From Phlegmacium glaucopus (Eukaryota > Basidiomycota > Agaricomycetes > Agaricales > Cortinariaceae): DNA of 36,466 nt. Below the pieces are notes generated by a model that saw nothing but the letters and a program-made list of their open reading frames with translations, searched no databases and was not told the DNA's origin. Shown in pieces: positions 9,754 through 20,149 of this stretch (position 1 is its first letter; each line of letters starts with the position of its first letter). The stretch spans positions 349,114 to 385,579 of the forward strand of contig MU130624.1 in assembly GCA_015039465.1 (NCBI GenBank), read 5' to 3'. The translations under genes were made by a program, and so were the position numbers.

Positions 9754-10938
9754 CCGGAGTACAACCTCATCTCCTCTCATGCTCACAAGTATGTTACAGA
9801 CCTTAACAAACTCCACGAGGAACTCCAAAAAGCTATCCTTACTTCCCAGGAACAATACCAACGTTCCACGGACAAGCGTCGGATTCCTCCTCCCGACTTC
9901 AAGGTTGGAGATTGAGCCTTTGTCAAAGCACAATTCTTCTGTATGACCAGACCTTCAAAGAAACTCTCTGAGAAGTATCTTGGTCCATATGAGATTATTG
10001 CTCAGGCAGGTCCTTTGTCCTGGACCCTTCGTCTTCCCAACAACATGCGTGCCGTCCATCCCGTCTTCCATGTTTCCATGCTAGAGCTCTCCGTTCCGAA
10101 CACTATTCCAGATCGTACTCAACCTCCACCTCCTCCGGTCGTCATTGATGGAGAGCAGGAATTTGAGGTCTCCAAAATTTTGGACTCTAAATTGGATAAC
10201 AGACAACGTGTATGCAAACTTCTGTACCTAGTCAAGTGGTCTGGCTATGAAGGTACAGACGAAGAAACTTCCTGGTTACCAGCTAATGAATTAGGACATG
10301 CATCTGAACTTGTTGCTGATTTCCACCAGAGCTATCTGACTAACCCGGGCCTCTTCCACTCTCTTGATTCCTTTTCCATTCCTTTCCTTGTTTTTTCGTC
10401 TCTTTCCATGTCTTTTCCGTTCTATTCCTTTCCATTATCTTACTCTTCTGTTTCACAAAACAAAGTCAAGAAAACAAAATTTTTTATAAAAACAAAACAA
10501 AAAGGAATAACAAGAAAAAAATATATACAATTCATTTTCTATTCTATTTTTTTTTTTCTACTCCTTCCATCCTTTCTTCCTCCGCTCCTTCCGCCTTCTC
10601 CGTCTCCGCTTCCAATCCTTCTTCCACCTCCTTGTCTTCTCCGTCATCCAACTCCTTGTCTTCCGTCTCCTCTTGCATCTCCATTTCTACTCCCTTCTCC
10701 GCTTTCATCACCTCCTTCTGTTTTTTCTCCTCTTTCCTCCTTTCTTCTTCCCGTCTCTCCTTCTCGAGCTCCCTCCTCATCTGCACCTCCATCACCAACT
10801 TTATCTCCTCCTGAGTTTCCACCAACTTCTTCAACCACCCTCCTATCATCTCCAACACGTCCACCATCCTATCCGTTCCATCCATTTCCAACTCCAGAAC
10901 CTCCTTTGCCTTCCCTTTTCCTTTTCCTTTCCCTCTGA
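9754..10938 (+). pseudogene. Truncated chromovirus (Ty3/Gypsy) integrase end and chromodomain
   Basis: The fragment opens abruptly at 9754, next to the inverted-repeat end of the preceding element. It reads an integrase C-terminal region (HKYVTDLNKLHEEL, RRIPPPDFKVGD), has an in-frame TGA at 9913-9915, and continues AFVKAQFF, RPSKKLSEKYLGPYEI (a GPY/F module), HPVFHVSMLE and a chromodomain with YLVKWSGYEG and TSWLPANEL to about 10345. The frame stays open to 10938 only through pyrimidine-rich low-complexity sequence that is antisense to a charged gene. No gag, RT, RNase H or catalytic core is present, so it is a dead 3' fragment. Confidence 0.85.
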
Positions 10939-11431
10939 CCCTTTCCGCTGGCATTTCCACCACCACCATCCTCTTTTTCCCTCCGACTATGCTACAGCCC
11001 TTCTTCAGCTGGCAGCACCTAAAGCACCCCCCTGCATCTTTCCGTGGCACATAGTACCTGCGCCCATACATAGGGCGCAGGGTGGGCAGTTTTCCTCCAT
11101 GGTCAGAGTTACTTGGTCCTATGATTCCTTTAGCGTTACATTTTCTTTTGTTTACGGAATTCACTTACTTTGTCATTTAGTTTCCTTTTTTCGGGATGCT
11201 GGGCCCTGGCTCTGTTCCGTTGTGCTCCGGCTCTTCTTCTACCTCATTGTCATCCAAGTATATTACCTCCGCTTCTTTCCTCTTCCTTTCCTCTTCCTTT
11301 CTAGCCCTCTCTACTCTTCTGCTCCACTTCCACCCTCTTCCTCTCCTCCTCCACTCTCCGGTTCTCCTCATCCCACTGCCTCCAACTCCATCAACTCCTG
11401 TTCCTCCGCCTCCCATGCTTTCTGCATACAC
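10544..11431 (-). CDS. Charged coiled-coil protein with a small cysteine cluster (two open segments)
   Basis: The upstream segment 11431-11177 (84 codons) is basic/acidic (RARKEEERKRKEAE, YLDDNEVEEE). The second, 11164-10544, reads GRRYYVPRKDAGGCFRCCQLKKGCS, a GKGKGKGKAKE tract, and a long E/K-rich coiled coil. The GG-CF-C-K-C spacing resembles the second half of the cluster in the gene at 4490, so the two may be distant relatives. The joining intron or frame change at about 11145-11185 cannot be fixed: GTAAGTGAATTCC at 11168-11156 is a good donor, but the frame closes just before it after a six-A run. The strong strand asymmetry of this DNA is a direct result of this coding. Confidence 0.4.
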
Positions 11432-12540
11432 TTGACTCAGTGTTTAGGCCACTGAAGCCCCAAGCTTCATCACACCCTCAGTTAGTACAGCACCTAGCAT
11501 ACTGACAGTCTATCACTACTGTCATGTCATCAGCTGTTTTTCCTGAAAACACCTCCTGAACTGGCAGCACCAAAAGGTGCATTGTGGTCTATATAGTAAA
11601 TATTGTTCTAATGTACAATGAAGTTATGTTGTTGAGATAGGATGATAGGACAACAATGATAAGCTGCATTGACATTGAGCATCACTTCTTCAGTTCTGGC
11701 AGGGGCATCAATGATGATTTTCCTGATGTTGTCAAAAGTACCCCAATCACATTTATAGAAGAGCAAAGTGGATTGTCCAGAGGGAAAGAAAAATCTTGTA
11801 TGACTCTGAACTCATTAGTGGTGTGTGGCTTTAGAATGATTCATAATGGTGACATTCAAAATGGTCCTATAATAAGTTCTAATCTGGAATGAGAAAAAGG
11901 GTCTGTGTATCATTTTAGTGAGACTCTTTGTGTATGTGTGCTATTATGATTTTGGGATGCAATGTGGCTGAGCTATGATTAGGTGGAGTGAAAGTAATTG
12001 ATGGAGAATTATAGATGCTCATGTCAAAACCAAGCTTTAAGTATTGTGGAATGTCTTGGTGAAGACTATATACATTGGTATTATGGAGTGCCTTTTCCCA
12101 CTCATTTCTGGGTGCAAAGGAGTTACTATTGGGAAAAATTCAAGAGGAAGCTACACATTGTTGGGTATTATGAACTTTGGCTCTGCAAAGGGAGCACCAA
12201 TGCTTGCCTCACTGACAGGGAAGACCTTGCTTGCAACCTGAGTAACTGTTCCTGTTAGAACAACCTACATATAAGAGGAGATGGGACTCTAGGAAGAGTA
12301 GACAGTCTATGAAGACTAGGTAACAATAGCAAGAAGCTAGTAAAGTAGGGGGTTCCAGTTAATAATGAGATAAAGAGTGTGATTACTGACTACTACTTAA
12401 AATAAGGTGGTAGCCAAACAATAGCAAATAAGTATGTAAGCAAGTCGAAATGAGGATAAGATATAAACAGTGAAGGTGATATATACCTCAGAGGTGTCCC
12501 CTTACAGTTCCAAGTGCAGTACTTTACCCTTCTCCACCTA
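11432..12540. other. No supported gene
   Basis: AT-rich DNA with only short open frames. A 12001-12258 plus-strand frame has several cysteines and aromatic residues and could be a decayed 5' part of the KDZ-associated gene downstream, but I cannot tie it to a known motif. Confidence 0.4.
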
Positions 12541-12632
12541 TTCCAGTCAGATCCTGGTTGAATTCCAGTAGAATCCACTGGAATCCAACCAGATTCCATC
12601 AGATTCCACCAGATTCCAGTGGAATCTGATTA
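12541..12632. repeat. Word repeat: ATTCCA / TGGAAT in both orientations
   Basis: The word GATTCCA or its complement TGGAATC occurs about nine times within 92 bp, separated by 2-6 bp (for example AATTCCAGTAGAATCCACT, CAGATTCCATCAGATTCCAC, TTCCAGTGGAATCTGAT). The segment can fold on itself in many registers. Confidence 0.75.
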
Positions 12633-12802
12633 TTAAATCACTTAAAATTAACAAGATTTGTTTTGTTTCACTTAATTTTTCCCTAATTTTTTTGATTGTT
12701 GATTATAAAGTAATATATTCAAAGTTACATAGATACATACTTTTATATAATTTATTATTTACTAAGATTATTCAAAAATAGCACTGTGCATATGATGACT
12801 GC

Positions 12803-13703
12803 ATGAATGAACTTTTAAATACACATGGTAGTGCATTATGTGCTCACCATGACACTATGCTTGGATCACATGCTGTGTATTTGACTGTCAAAATCAAAGA
12901 GTCAATCCTACTGAGGCTTGTGATGAACATCAACTTATATGGAAGAAGCATTCAGAAAAGCATAGCCAGCAACACCTATCTGGTGTATGATGTATGCTTA
13001 GGCAACCTACAGAAAATATGGCATGGCAGATATAGGATCACTGTGAAGCTGGACCAGAGAATCCACAAAGGCCTCACTACTTCAGCCCAGCTCAATATTA
13101 TTGTGTTGAAACAATGTGTGCTCCTTGTGGTGTTGTCATTGCTTGGACCAAATTTGACAAGTCTGAATCACCAACTAATGTTCTAAACTTCTTAGGTTCA
13201 GTACATCCCACTCAAGATTCACAACCTCAATATGTTTGCATTGACAAGGCTTGCATGCTCCTTTGGACAGCCAATAGCAATGGCAGTTGGGATTCTTGGC
13301 AACAAAGTACTTGGTCCATTGTTGACTCTTATCACTACACCAATCATCAGGCTTCTGACATCCTCTGTCAAAAATGGTGTAACCCCACACCTACAGATGG
13401 AAGTGCACCTAATTTGGTTATTGTGGCAAGAGATAAGACTGGGAAGCTTTACTAAAAAAGAGCGTTCAATACACAGGTATGTTTCTGTAAGTGAATTTGA
13501 TTTTTTAGTAATCCACTGTCAAAGGCATTATCCTCAAATGCATGGCCCCTGGAAACTTTAATTGGTTTTTGCACTCTCTATTATTTCTTCATACACAGTA
13601 TGTTGTGAAGAAAGAAAATATGGACAGAAGCCAGAATGATGATGAGGCTAGTAGTGGTGGTATAAGTAGTGATAATGGGTCTGATAGTGAAATTGATAAT
13701 TAA
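12803..13703 (+). pseudogene. KDZ-transposon-associated cysteine-cluster (CxC5/CxC6-type) gene, decayed
   Basis: The 5' part (GSALCAHHD, then in another frame DCQNQRVNPTEACDEHQ and a WKKHSEKHSQQHL helix) looks like the small cysteine cluster of this family. The main frame then reads QYYCVETMCAPCGVVIAWTK, YVCIDKACML, IVDSYHYTNH, LCQKWCNP and, after a gap, ILKCMAPGNFNWFLH, with an acidic tail stopping at 13701-13703. These blocks match in order the protein that accompanies KDZ-superfamily transposases in Agaricomycetes. Damage: a frame change near 12865-12880, TGA at 12988-12990, TAG at 13033-13035 (either could lie in a lost intron), and a 32-nt intron-like gap (13477-13508) where the family has its AFNTQ...WLGG motif. 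The transposase itself is not in the window. Confidence 0.7.
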
Positions 13704-13795
13704 AGAGTAAATACAAAGGTGTATTTTTAGCTATTGGAAATTGTAAATAGAAAGATATTATGAGTAAGAGAAATACTAACAATAATAGCATTTAA

Positions 13796-13955
13796 GTCCT
13801 TCGAAACATTTGGAACTCCAAGGAATATCTTGGAAACATTTGGAAACATTTTGGAAACATTTGGAAACATCTTGGAAACATTTGGAATTCCTAGAAATTC
13901 TGAGGATTCCAAATGCTTCCAAATGCTTCCAAATGCTTCTGAGGAATTCTGTAGT
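13796..13955. repeat. Word repeat: CATTTGGAA / TTCCAAATG, inserted in the NLR TPR array
   Basis: About seven direct copies of ACATTTGGAA (13805-13893, some as ACATCTTGGAA) are followed by three copies in the opposite orientation (TTCCAAATGCTTCC), with GAATTC near the turn. The 3' edge at 13955/13956 is the exact point where the minus-strand TPR repeat stops matching its consensus, so this block interrupts the gene. Confidence 0.75.
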
Positions 13956-15096
13956 AAGCAGCTTCTTCCTCATGTCTATAACTTGAATTTCCAGCTGCTC
14001 TGCCTCATTCCACTGCCCTGATTTATGAATGTGTTTGCTAGATTTGCCATACTGGTGAGGGTGTGTGGATACTCTGCACCAAGCAGCTTCTTCCTCATGT
14101 CCATCACTTGAATTTCCAGCTGCTCTGCCTCATTCCACCTTCCCCAATTCCTGTATGTATTTGCTAGATTTTCCATACTGTTGAGGGTGTGTGGATGTTC
14201 TGCACCAAGCAGCTTCTTGCTCATGTCCATAACTTGAACCTCCAGCTGCTCTGCCTCATTCCACCTTCCCTGATATCTGTATGTATATGCTAGATTTCCC
14301 ATACTGTTGAGGGTGTGTGGATGTTCTGCACCAAGCAGCTTCTTCCTCATGTCCATAACTTGAACCTCTAGCTGCTCTGCCTACTGTTGAGGGTGTCTGG
14401 ATGTTCTGCACCAAGCAGCTTCTTCCTCATGTCCATAACTTGAACCTCCAGCTGCTCTGCCTCATTCCACCTTCCCTGATTCCTGTATGTGCTTGCTAGA
14501 TGTGCCATACTGTTGAGGGTGTGTGGATGTTCTGCACCAAGCAGCTTCTTCCTCATGTCCATAACTTGAACCTCCAGCTGCTCTGCCTCATTCCACCTTC
14601 CCTGATTCCTGTATGTGCTTGCTAGATTTGCCATACTGTTGAGGGTGTGTGGATGTTCTGCACCAAGCAGCTTCTTCCTCATGTCCATAACTTGAACCTC
14701 CAGCTGCTCTGCATCATTCCACCTTCCCTGATTCCTGTATGTATTTGCTAGATTCTCCATACTGTTGAGGGTGTGTGGATCTTCTGCACCAAGCGGCTTC
14801 TTCCTCATGTCCATAACTTGAACCTCCAGCTGCTCAGCCTCATTCGACCTTCCCTGATTCCTGTATGTATTTGCTAGATGTGCCATACTGTTGAGGGTGG
14901 ATGGATGTTCTGCACCAAGCAGCCTCTTGTTCATGCCCATAACTTCAACCTCCAGCTGCTCTGCCTCATTCCACCTTCCCTGATTCCTGTATGTGTCTGC
15001 TAGATTTATCATACCATTGAGGGTGTGTGGATGTTCTGCACCAAGCAGCTTCTTCCTCATGTCCACAACTTGAACCTTCAGCTGCTCTGCATTTTC
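13956..15096 (-). repeat. 126-bp TPR-coding tandem repeat, about 9 units (copy A)
   Basis: Each 126-bp unit encodes 42 residues with the core AEQLEVQVMDMRKKLLGAEH. The units are near-identical at DNA level, including third positions, which indicates recent expansion or homogenisation. The 46-nt deletion at about 14381 removes the segment from the start codon-like ATGGCA to GGAATG of one unit. Confidence 0.85.
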
Positions 15097-16863
15097 CCAG
15101 TCACCATTCTCCCCCATTACTAGTGAAAACTTGCTGCATTGATCATCATAATACTGCTTAATATCTCCTACCTGCCTTCTATGCAACACATTTGCCTTAA
15201 TATGTGGAAAAGTCAACTGTCGCAGTGCATAATCCTCACTTGCAAATCTCTGTGGAATTGCACAGGACAAAATTATGCCTCCCATCTGACACATTCTTTG
15301 CTGCTCAGATTCTGACATTCTCTCCCGACTCCAGTTGTGTACCAGAGGATGAACAGAAAACATGTTAGGTGATTGGCCCCTTTTCATCAAAGAGAATGAG
15401 AAAAGCACACTAATCCCTTGTCCAAACATGAATTCATCCCAGTGACCATCATTTTTCAAGCCAAGCAGAATACAATCCAGTGAAGTGACTGCCAGAGGTA
15501 TCTTTTCTGCTATGTCACTATTAACAACATGTTTTATTGCCTCCTCAGCAGCAGATCGGAATATGTCTCTAGAAATATTGCTATGATGGTAGAAAGCACA
15601 TATTTGAAGAATTAGGATTGCAGCCTGGGCTGCTTGCACATCTCCAGCTGTGGACTGTCCAACAGCTCTCTTTTCTATTTCTTTAAAAGATAGATCCCAA
15701 GTCCCATACACTGTTTGATTATAATTTGATGCTCCTGTGAATATACCATCTGACATAAGAGTCTGACGGTGCAAGGACAATTGGGTCAGATATTCATTGA
15801 TATCACATTTCCCAGCATCAATATAAGCACCAGCATGATCAACAGCAAGAGGAATGCCACCAAGTTCAGTCACAATACTTTTGGCAGCTTGTATATGCTC
15901 AGGTGAATGATCCAAATAGCTAGCCCTGAGAAGTAGAGCTATAGCATCTGGCTCCTCCATTTCATTGATCTCAATCACATTCTCACAGCCTATGACCTTT
16001 CCTACAGATCGGTTTTGGCTGGTAATCAGAATGTTACCTCTGTTACCTGGGGGAATGAACTTGGCCATCACCCCTGGAGGAGGATCACCAGCATTATCAA
16101 AGATAATCAACCATTCCCCTTGAATATGAGATATCCACTGGAGGACAGACTCAACTGAGCCATCCATACCAGAAGCTTGTGCAGCAGGAATGTTAGATAT
16201 ACCCTTGAGAGATATAGTAATGCTCTCATCAGAGGAGGCATCAACCCAGAACACATGTGAAAAACTAGAGCAAGGAATGAATCCAGTGTTGTGAATGGTA
16301 ATATGAAAATCCTTACCTGCCAGACATTTCTTCTGTGAACTTAAGACAGATCTGAGTCTTTCCAATGCCTCCTGTTCCCCAGAGGAGACAAGAGCGCCTT
16401 GGCATCAGTCTACTATTAGCACGGCGAATGAAAATCTTCCCAAGCTTGTCAAGTTCCTCTTTCTGTCCAGTAAAGAATATACTGGAGAGTGGTTTCTCAG
16501 ATACAGGAATCTTCATCTGCTGTTCACTGGTACCAGCAGGGGGATTGTTGACAATATGATTCTGGCAGACAAATTATTGTTAAATCATTTACACAGCTTA
16601 CGAAAACAACTCACAAAAGTACCACCCGTGATCAACACAGACTGGGCATTCACAAAGGGACCAGAATACTGAGTCTGCTGATTAACAGTGAAAGCTGAGA
16701 ACACATTGTGTAAGCAACTCACTGAGGGATTTTGTTCCGATTCTATAGATCGCAGTTTGGTTTGGTTTACGGCATCAGGCGAGGGTGAATTTCCTTCCGG
16801 ATGGGCTACAGGAGCAACGGCCAGAGCGGAAACCGAAGCAGAGACTTGGAGTTCATGGTCACT

Positions 16864-17776
16864 CTGATTGACGAGGATGATTGAGTAGTGATGGATATGA
16901 TGGACGAAGTTGAAGACTCACATTAAGGCCAGTGGCTGGAATGCTTACAGCAGCAAGATCATTGATCGGCAAAGTGGAAACCGAAGTAGAGACTAAGTCA
17001 TGGGCAGCCTGATCGATGACAATAGTTAAATGCTTAAGGATGCGCTGGGCGAAGTTGAACGCTCACAGTAACACTAGTGACTGGAATGTTTACATTTTGC
17101 TCATTGATCGCCAAAGCGGAGACCGAAGTAGAGACTAGGTCATGGGCAGCCTGATTGATGACGATGGTTAAATGCTTAAGGATGCAATGGGCGAAGTTGA
17201 ACGCTCACAGTAACGCTAGCGACTGGAGTCCTTGCATCTTGCTCATTGATCGCCAAAGCGGAGACCGAAGTAGAGAGTAGGTTATGGGCGGTCTGATCGA
17301 TGACGATGGTTAAAATGCTTAAGGATGCGATGGGCGAAGTTGAACTCACATTAACGCCAGTGGCTGGAATGCTTATAGGAGCAAGATCATTGATCGGCAA
17401 AGTGGAAACCGAAGTGGAGCCTAGGTTATGGGCGGTCTGATCGATGACAATAGTTAAATGCTTAAGGATGCGATGGGAGAAGTTGAACGCTCACAGTAAC
17501 GCTAGCGACTGGAGTCCTTGCATCTTGCTCATTGATCGCCAAAGCGGAGACCGAAGTAGAGACTAGGTCATGGGCAGCCTTATCAATGACGGTTAGATGC
17601 TTAAGGATGCGATGTGCGAAGTTGAACGCTCACAGTAACGCTAGTGACTGGAATGCTTACATCTTGCTCATTGATCGCCAAAGCGGAGACCGAAGTAGAG
17701 ACTAGGTCATGGGTAGCCTGAATCAATGACGATGGTTAGATCTCTAAGGATGCGATGGGCAAAGTTGAACGCTCAC
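16864..17776 (-). repeat. Tandem intron+mini-exon array, six phase-0 exons (copy A)
   Basis: Six units of about 139-145 bp each contain an intron (55-59 nt, GTGAGCGTTCAACTTCGCC to TCATCGATCAG) and an exon of 84 nt (type a, core STSVSALAINEQD, then VSIPVTSVT) or 87 nt (type b, core STSVSTLPINDLAP). The order is a-a-b-a-a-b, a doubled three-exon block. Every exon is open, starts and ends in phase 0, and has a GTGAG donor and AG acceptor. The end of exon 1 (VAGVT) and the start of the next large exon (SDHELQVSASVSALAV) match the tail and head of the unit, so the array seems to have grown from a single split ancestor. Confidence 0.85.
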
Positions 17777-17980
17777 AGTCACGCCAGCGACTTGAATGAC
17801 TTGTGCGCTTGCAGCCGCAGCATTAGCGGGAACGGATAGCATGCGATCAGCAGTGCTTGCTTTGATGGTCGATGATGAAGTTGCTGGTTCAGAGCTTGAA
17901 CCCCGGGCCAGAGCATCGTTGATAGTCAGAGACGAATGTTTTGATTTCTTCTTGAAAATTTTCTTAAAAAAGCGCTTCAT

Positions 17981-18066
17981 ATCGTTGAACAGTGAGTTGC
18001 GGTGAGCGATATGATGAGAGTTGGAAACAAAAGATACGCTCGATTACATACACAGCAATCTGACTA
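17981..18066 (-). promoter_or_regulatory. 5' flank of NLR copy A, shared with copy B
   Basis: Upstream of the ATG the sequence matches the flank of copy B for about 86 bp (TTTCCAACTCTCATCAYATC, CGCTCACCGCAACTCACTG, GTAATCGAG). Homology ends at TAGTCA (18066-18061). This is presumably the core promoter/5' UTR; no TATA box is evident. Confidence 0.5.
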
Positions 18067-18421
18067 CTTTAGGCTTCCCCATCAGCAGAGGGCAGCACCA
18101 ACTATATTACAACGTCGTCTCGATTAAGAGCAGTTTAAGAGTTCCGTAACTTCAGTCTAGCCATCAGCATTACTACCTGCACACTCGTTACAATATTGTT
18201 CGTGCTAAGAATCACCAATCAAAACACCATCGAATGCGTTGGCCATCGGACGAACCTTGTCACCCCTGAATTTGCCCCCTCGACAGGCTTCTCCACCTCA
18301 GAGTGCGAAACCTCCCTCTGGGGTCTCTCACCTCTTCCACTGGTACGTAATATAATATCCTTGACTGAGGACGCCTAGTAAACTCGCAGTCTGCAGGCGA
18401 TGATCACAGAACTCTAAAATT

Positions 18422-18559
18422 ATGCGCAAAATTCCGCGTTTTGGAAGCCCAATGAGCAGACTACGCGAGACCTCAAAGAACATCGCAATCTTTCCTTCCC
18501 AAGCCAAACTCAGGAAACTCCAGGACGAACTTGCCGGTGCAAATAACGGCAGTCATTAA
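18422..18559 (+). CDS. Possible small ORF or exon remnant
   Basis: Forty-five codons, from MRKIPRFGSPMSRLRE to a TAA. The composition is protein-like (basic, helical C-terminal half KLRKLQDELAG) and no homology is recognised. It is isolated from other coding signals and may be a relic exon. Confidence 0.2.
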   Translation: MRKIPRFGSPMSRLRETSKNIAIFPSQAKLRKLQDELAGANNGSH

Positions 18560-20149
18560 GAATAACTGAAAATGGTTATGTTAGATAAGGAAGTTGCGGG
18601 AGAGAGGGCAGAGATGGTTGTCTGGTGCGAGAGACAAAATGAACCACTCAGGCAAGCTCTCATGGTATGGAGTTTCTTATACCGATCGTTATAACCTTTT
18701 TTGGATGTCAGGTTGCGAGTTGTGACGCCAGAAACGAGTTAAAAACATCGTAAACGGATGTCCGATATGCAATAACGAATTTGCCACTGCTGAGAGACTT
18801 GAAGGTTTGTTTGCCTTCCCCCTCCTGATTCATTGAAGGTGTGAACTGATGCCTTGCAGCATCATCAATAGCGTTTTACGAAATGACTCTTATTCAACCT
18901 GCTAATGCCGACTTCGAAATCGAATAACTGAAGGACCAAGATTAATGGAATGCAACTTCAGGCCTGGCAATGTATATCTTCCGTTTCTAACCTCCCTATT
19001 TCTTCCTTACTATTCTTGCATATATAACATCGAAGAAATGTGAAGTATCGTTGGAGATCTTGAACCCCTCACGCAACTCTCCGATGAGAACCATGTAGAA
19101 ACACAGAAACAACTCCATGAAGACCTTGGTACGTGATAGCATTATCCCTGCGTCATTGCTTAGCGTAACCATCGTCGCTGGAACGGGCGTCATTTACCCA
19201 AATTTGCGACCAACTTCCAAAGATTGGGGATCTCAATAATCATGTCACAAAGTTTGGACAACATTATCAACCAATTTGGAGAACTACCCACCTCCAGATT
19301 CTACCACAGTTCGACAACTCGATGAATTCAGCCGCCAGAGATAAGCAACAAGGTTCTCGTCTACAAGGTAAGTCGAGAAATCTCTTCATTCCTATTTTAT
19401 ACCCTAATGTTATTGATTGACGTAGGCATATGAACTATGTTGTGTTGGATCATTCAACCTGTCGCATACAAGCATTACCCTCCCCAGAAGCTCGATCCGC
19501 CCTTCCAAATCCCCACTAGGCAAACGCCGCCCTTTTCAAAGAGCTTTCGCGTGATTCGTCCACCTCCAAAGATGTTGAAGGGACGATAGGGGAGTCAGCG
19601 TTTTCCAAAGTCTTTGAGGATGGCTAGTGACATTCCCGTCGACGCCGTCAAGAGTCACATCGCATCTGGGTCCGTTGACGATGGGTTTCTTGTCGTCGTA
19701 GATGGCAGTCTTCTTCAAACATCCGCCGTTTGACCAAGAGGATAATTTTAAGAAATCAAAAGTTGAGCCGGTTGTCGAACCTGTTCTCGGAAAAGGTTGT
19801 CATTATGAATACATCGCACAGTGACGTGGACGGATCGGTCATAATAGCGCCAACCCTCCACATGGGACCATCTTTTGCGACCAGATGGAAAATAATGAGT
19901 ATCCATGCGATACAATGAAAAGTTTTCACCAACTCGGAATAATACCCCGAAGTTCATTGCAAAGCGACTAAGTATTTCTAAAGGTAACCGTAGGGGTGGC
20001 ACGTAGAACATTGACACTTACCTTTAAACTTAAATTAAAGGTCTGTTAGAGGGGAGAAGAATCTGATTGAAGATAAATGGGAGCACAGTTATAGCAATAC
20101 TAAAAGCACAATATTAGAATGACCCTGGAGTCTAGTAGTCCTGTTTCTA

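Larger units (their letters stand above)
13956..17980 (-). pseudogene. NB-ARC/TPR STAND (NLR-like) gene, copy A; six mini-exons, 3' end damaged
   Basis: Exons on the minus strand: 17980-17777, six mini-exons (17717-17634, 17578-17495, 17436-17350, 17292-17209, 17150-17067, 17008-16922), 16863-16615, 16561-16317 and 16264-14368. All are in frame, giving 3105 nt to the first stop. The product starts MKRFFKKIFKKKSKHSS (basic). It continues with the mini-exon linker, GGTFNHIVNN, F-T-G-Q-KEELDKL, Walker A GTGGIGKT, Walker B WLIIFDN, ILITSQN, GGIPLAV, an MHD-like VHPLVHNW, and 42-residue TPRs of the kinesin-light-chain type (HPHTLNSMANLA, YRNQGRWNEAEQLE). The sixth TPR carries a 46-nt deletion at about 14381, shifting the frame to a stop at 14368. 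Three more TPR units follow in the shifted frame (to ~13990), then a one-base loss (NQGSGM for NQGRWNE) and the word-repeat block. A truncated receptor with 5 TPRs remains possible, but the family's usual role (self/non-self or stress recognition) is unproven here. Confidence 0.8.

Noticed and set aside
10350..10938. C-terminal extension of the chromovirus frame
   Set aside because: It is Pro/Ser/Leu low-complexity text, antisense to a charged coiled-coil gene; family members end soon after the chromodomain.
17067..17717. Alternative donors GTAAGC inside the mini-exons
   Set aside because: Two of the six copy A units (17495-17578 and 17209-17292) have GCAAGG there, whereas GTGAGC/GTGAGT ten codons later is present in all units and gives uniform 55-59 nt introns.
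19748..20017. Minus-strand 89-codon frame in the NLR spacer
   Set aside because: The plus strand of the same interval looks more protein-like but is broken; neither can be supported as a gene.
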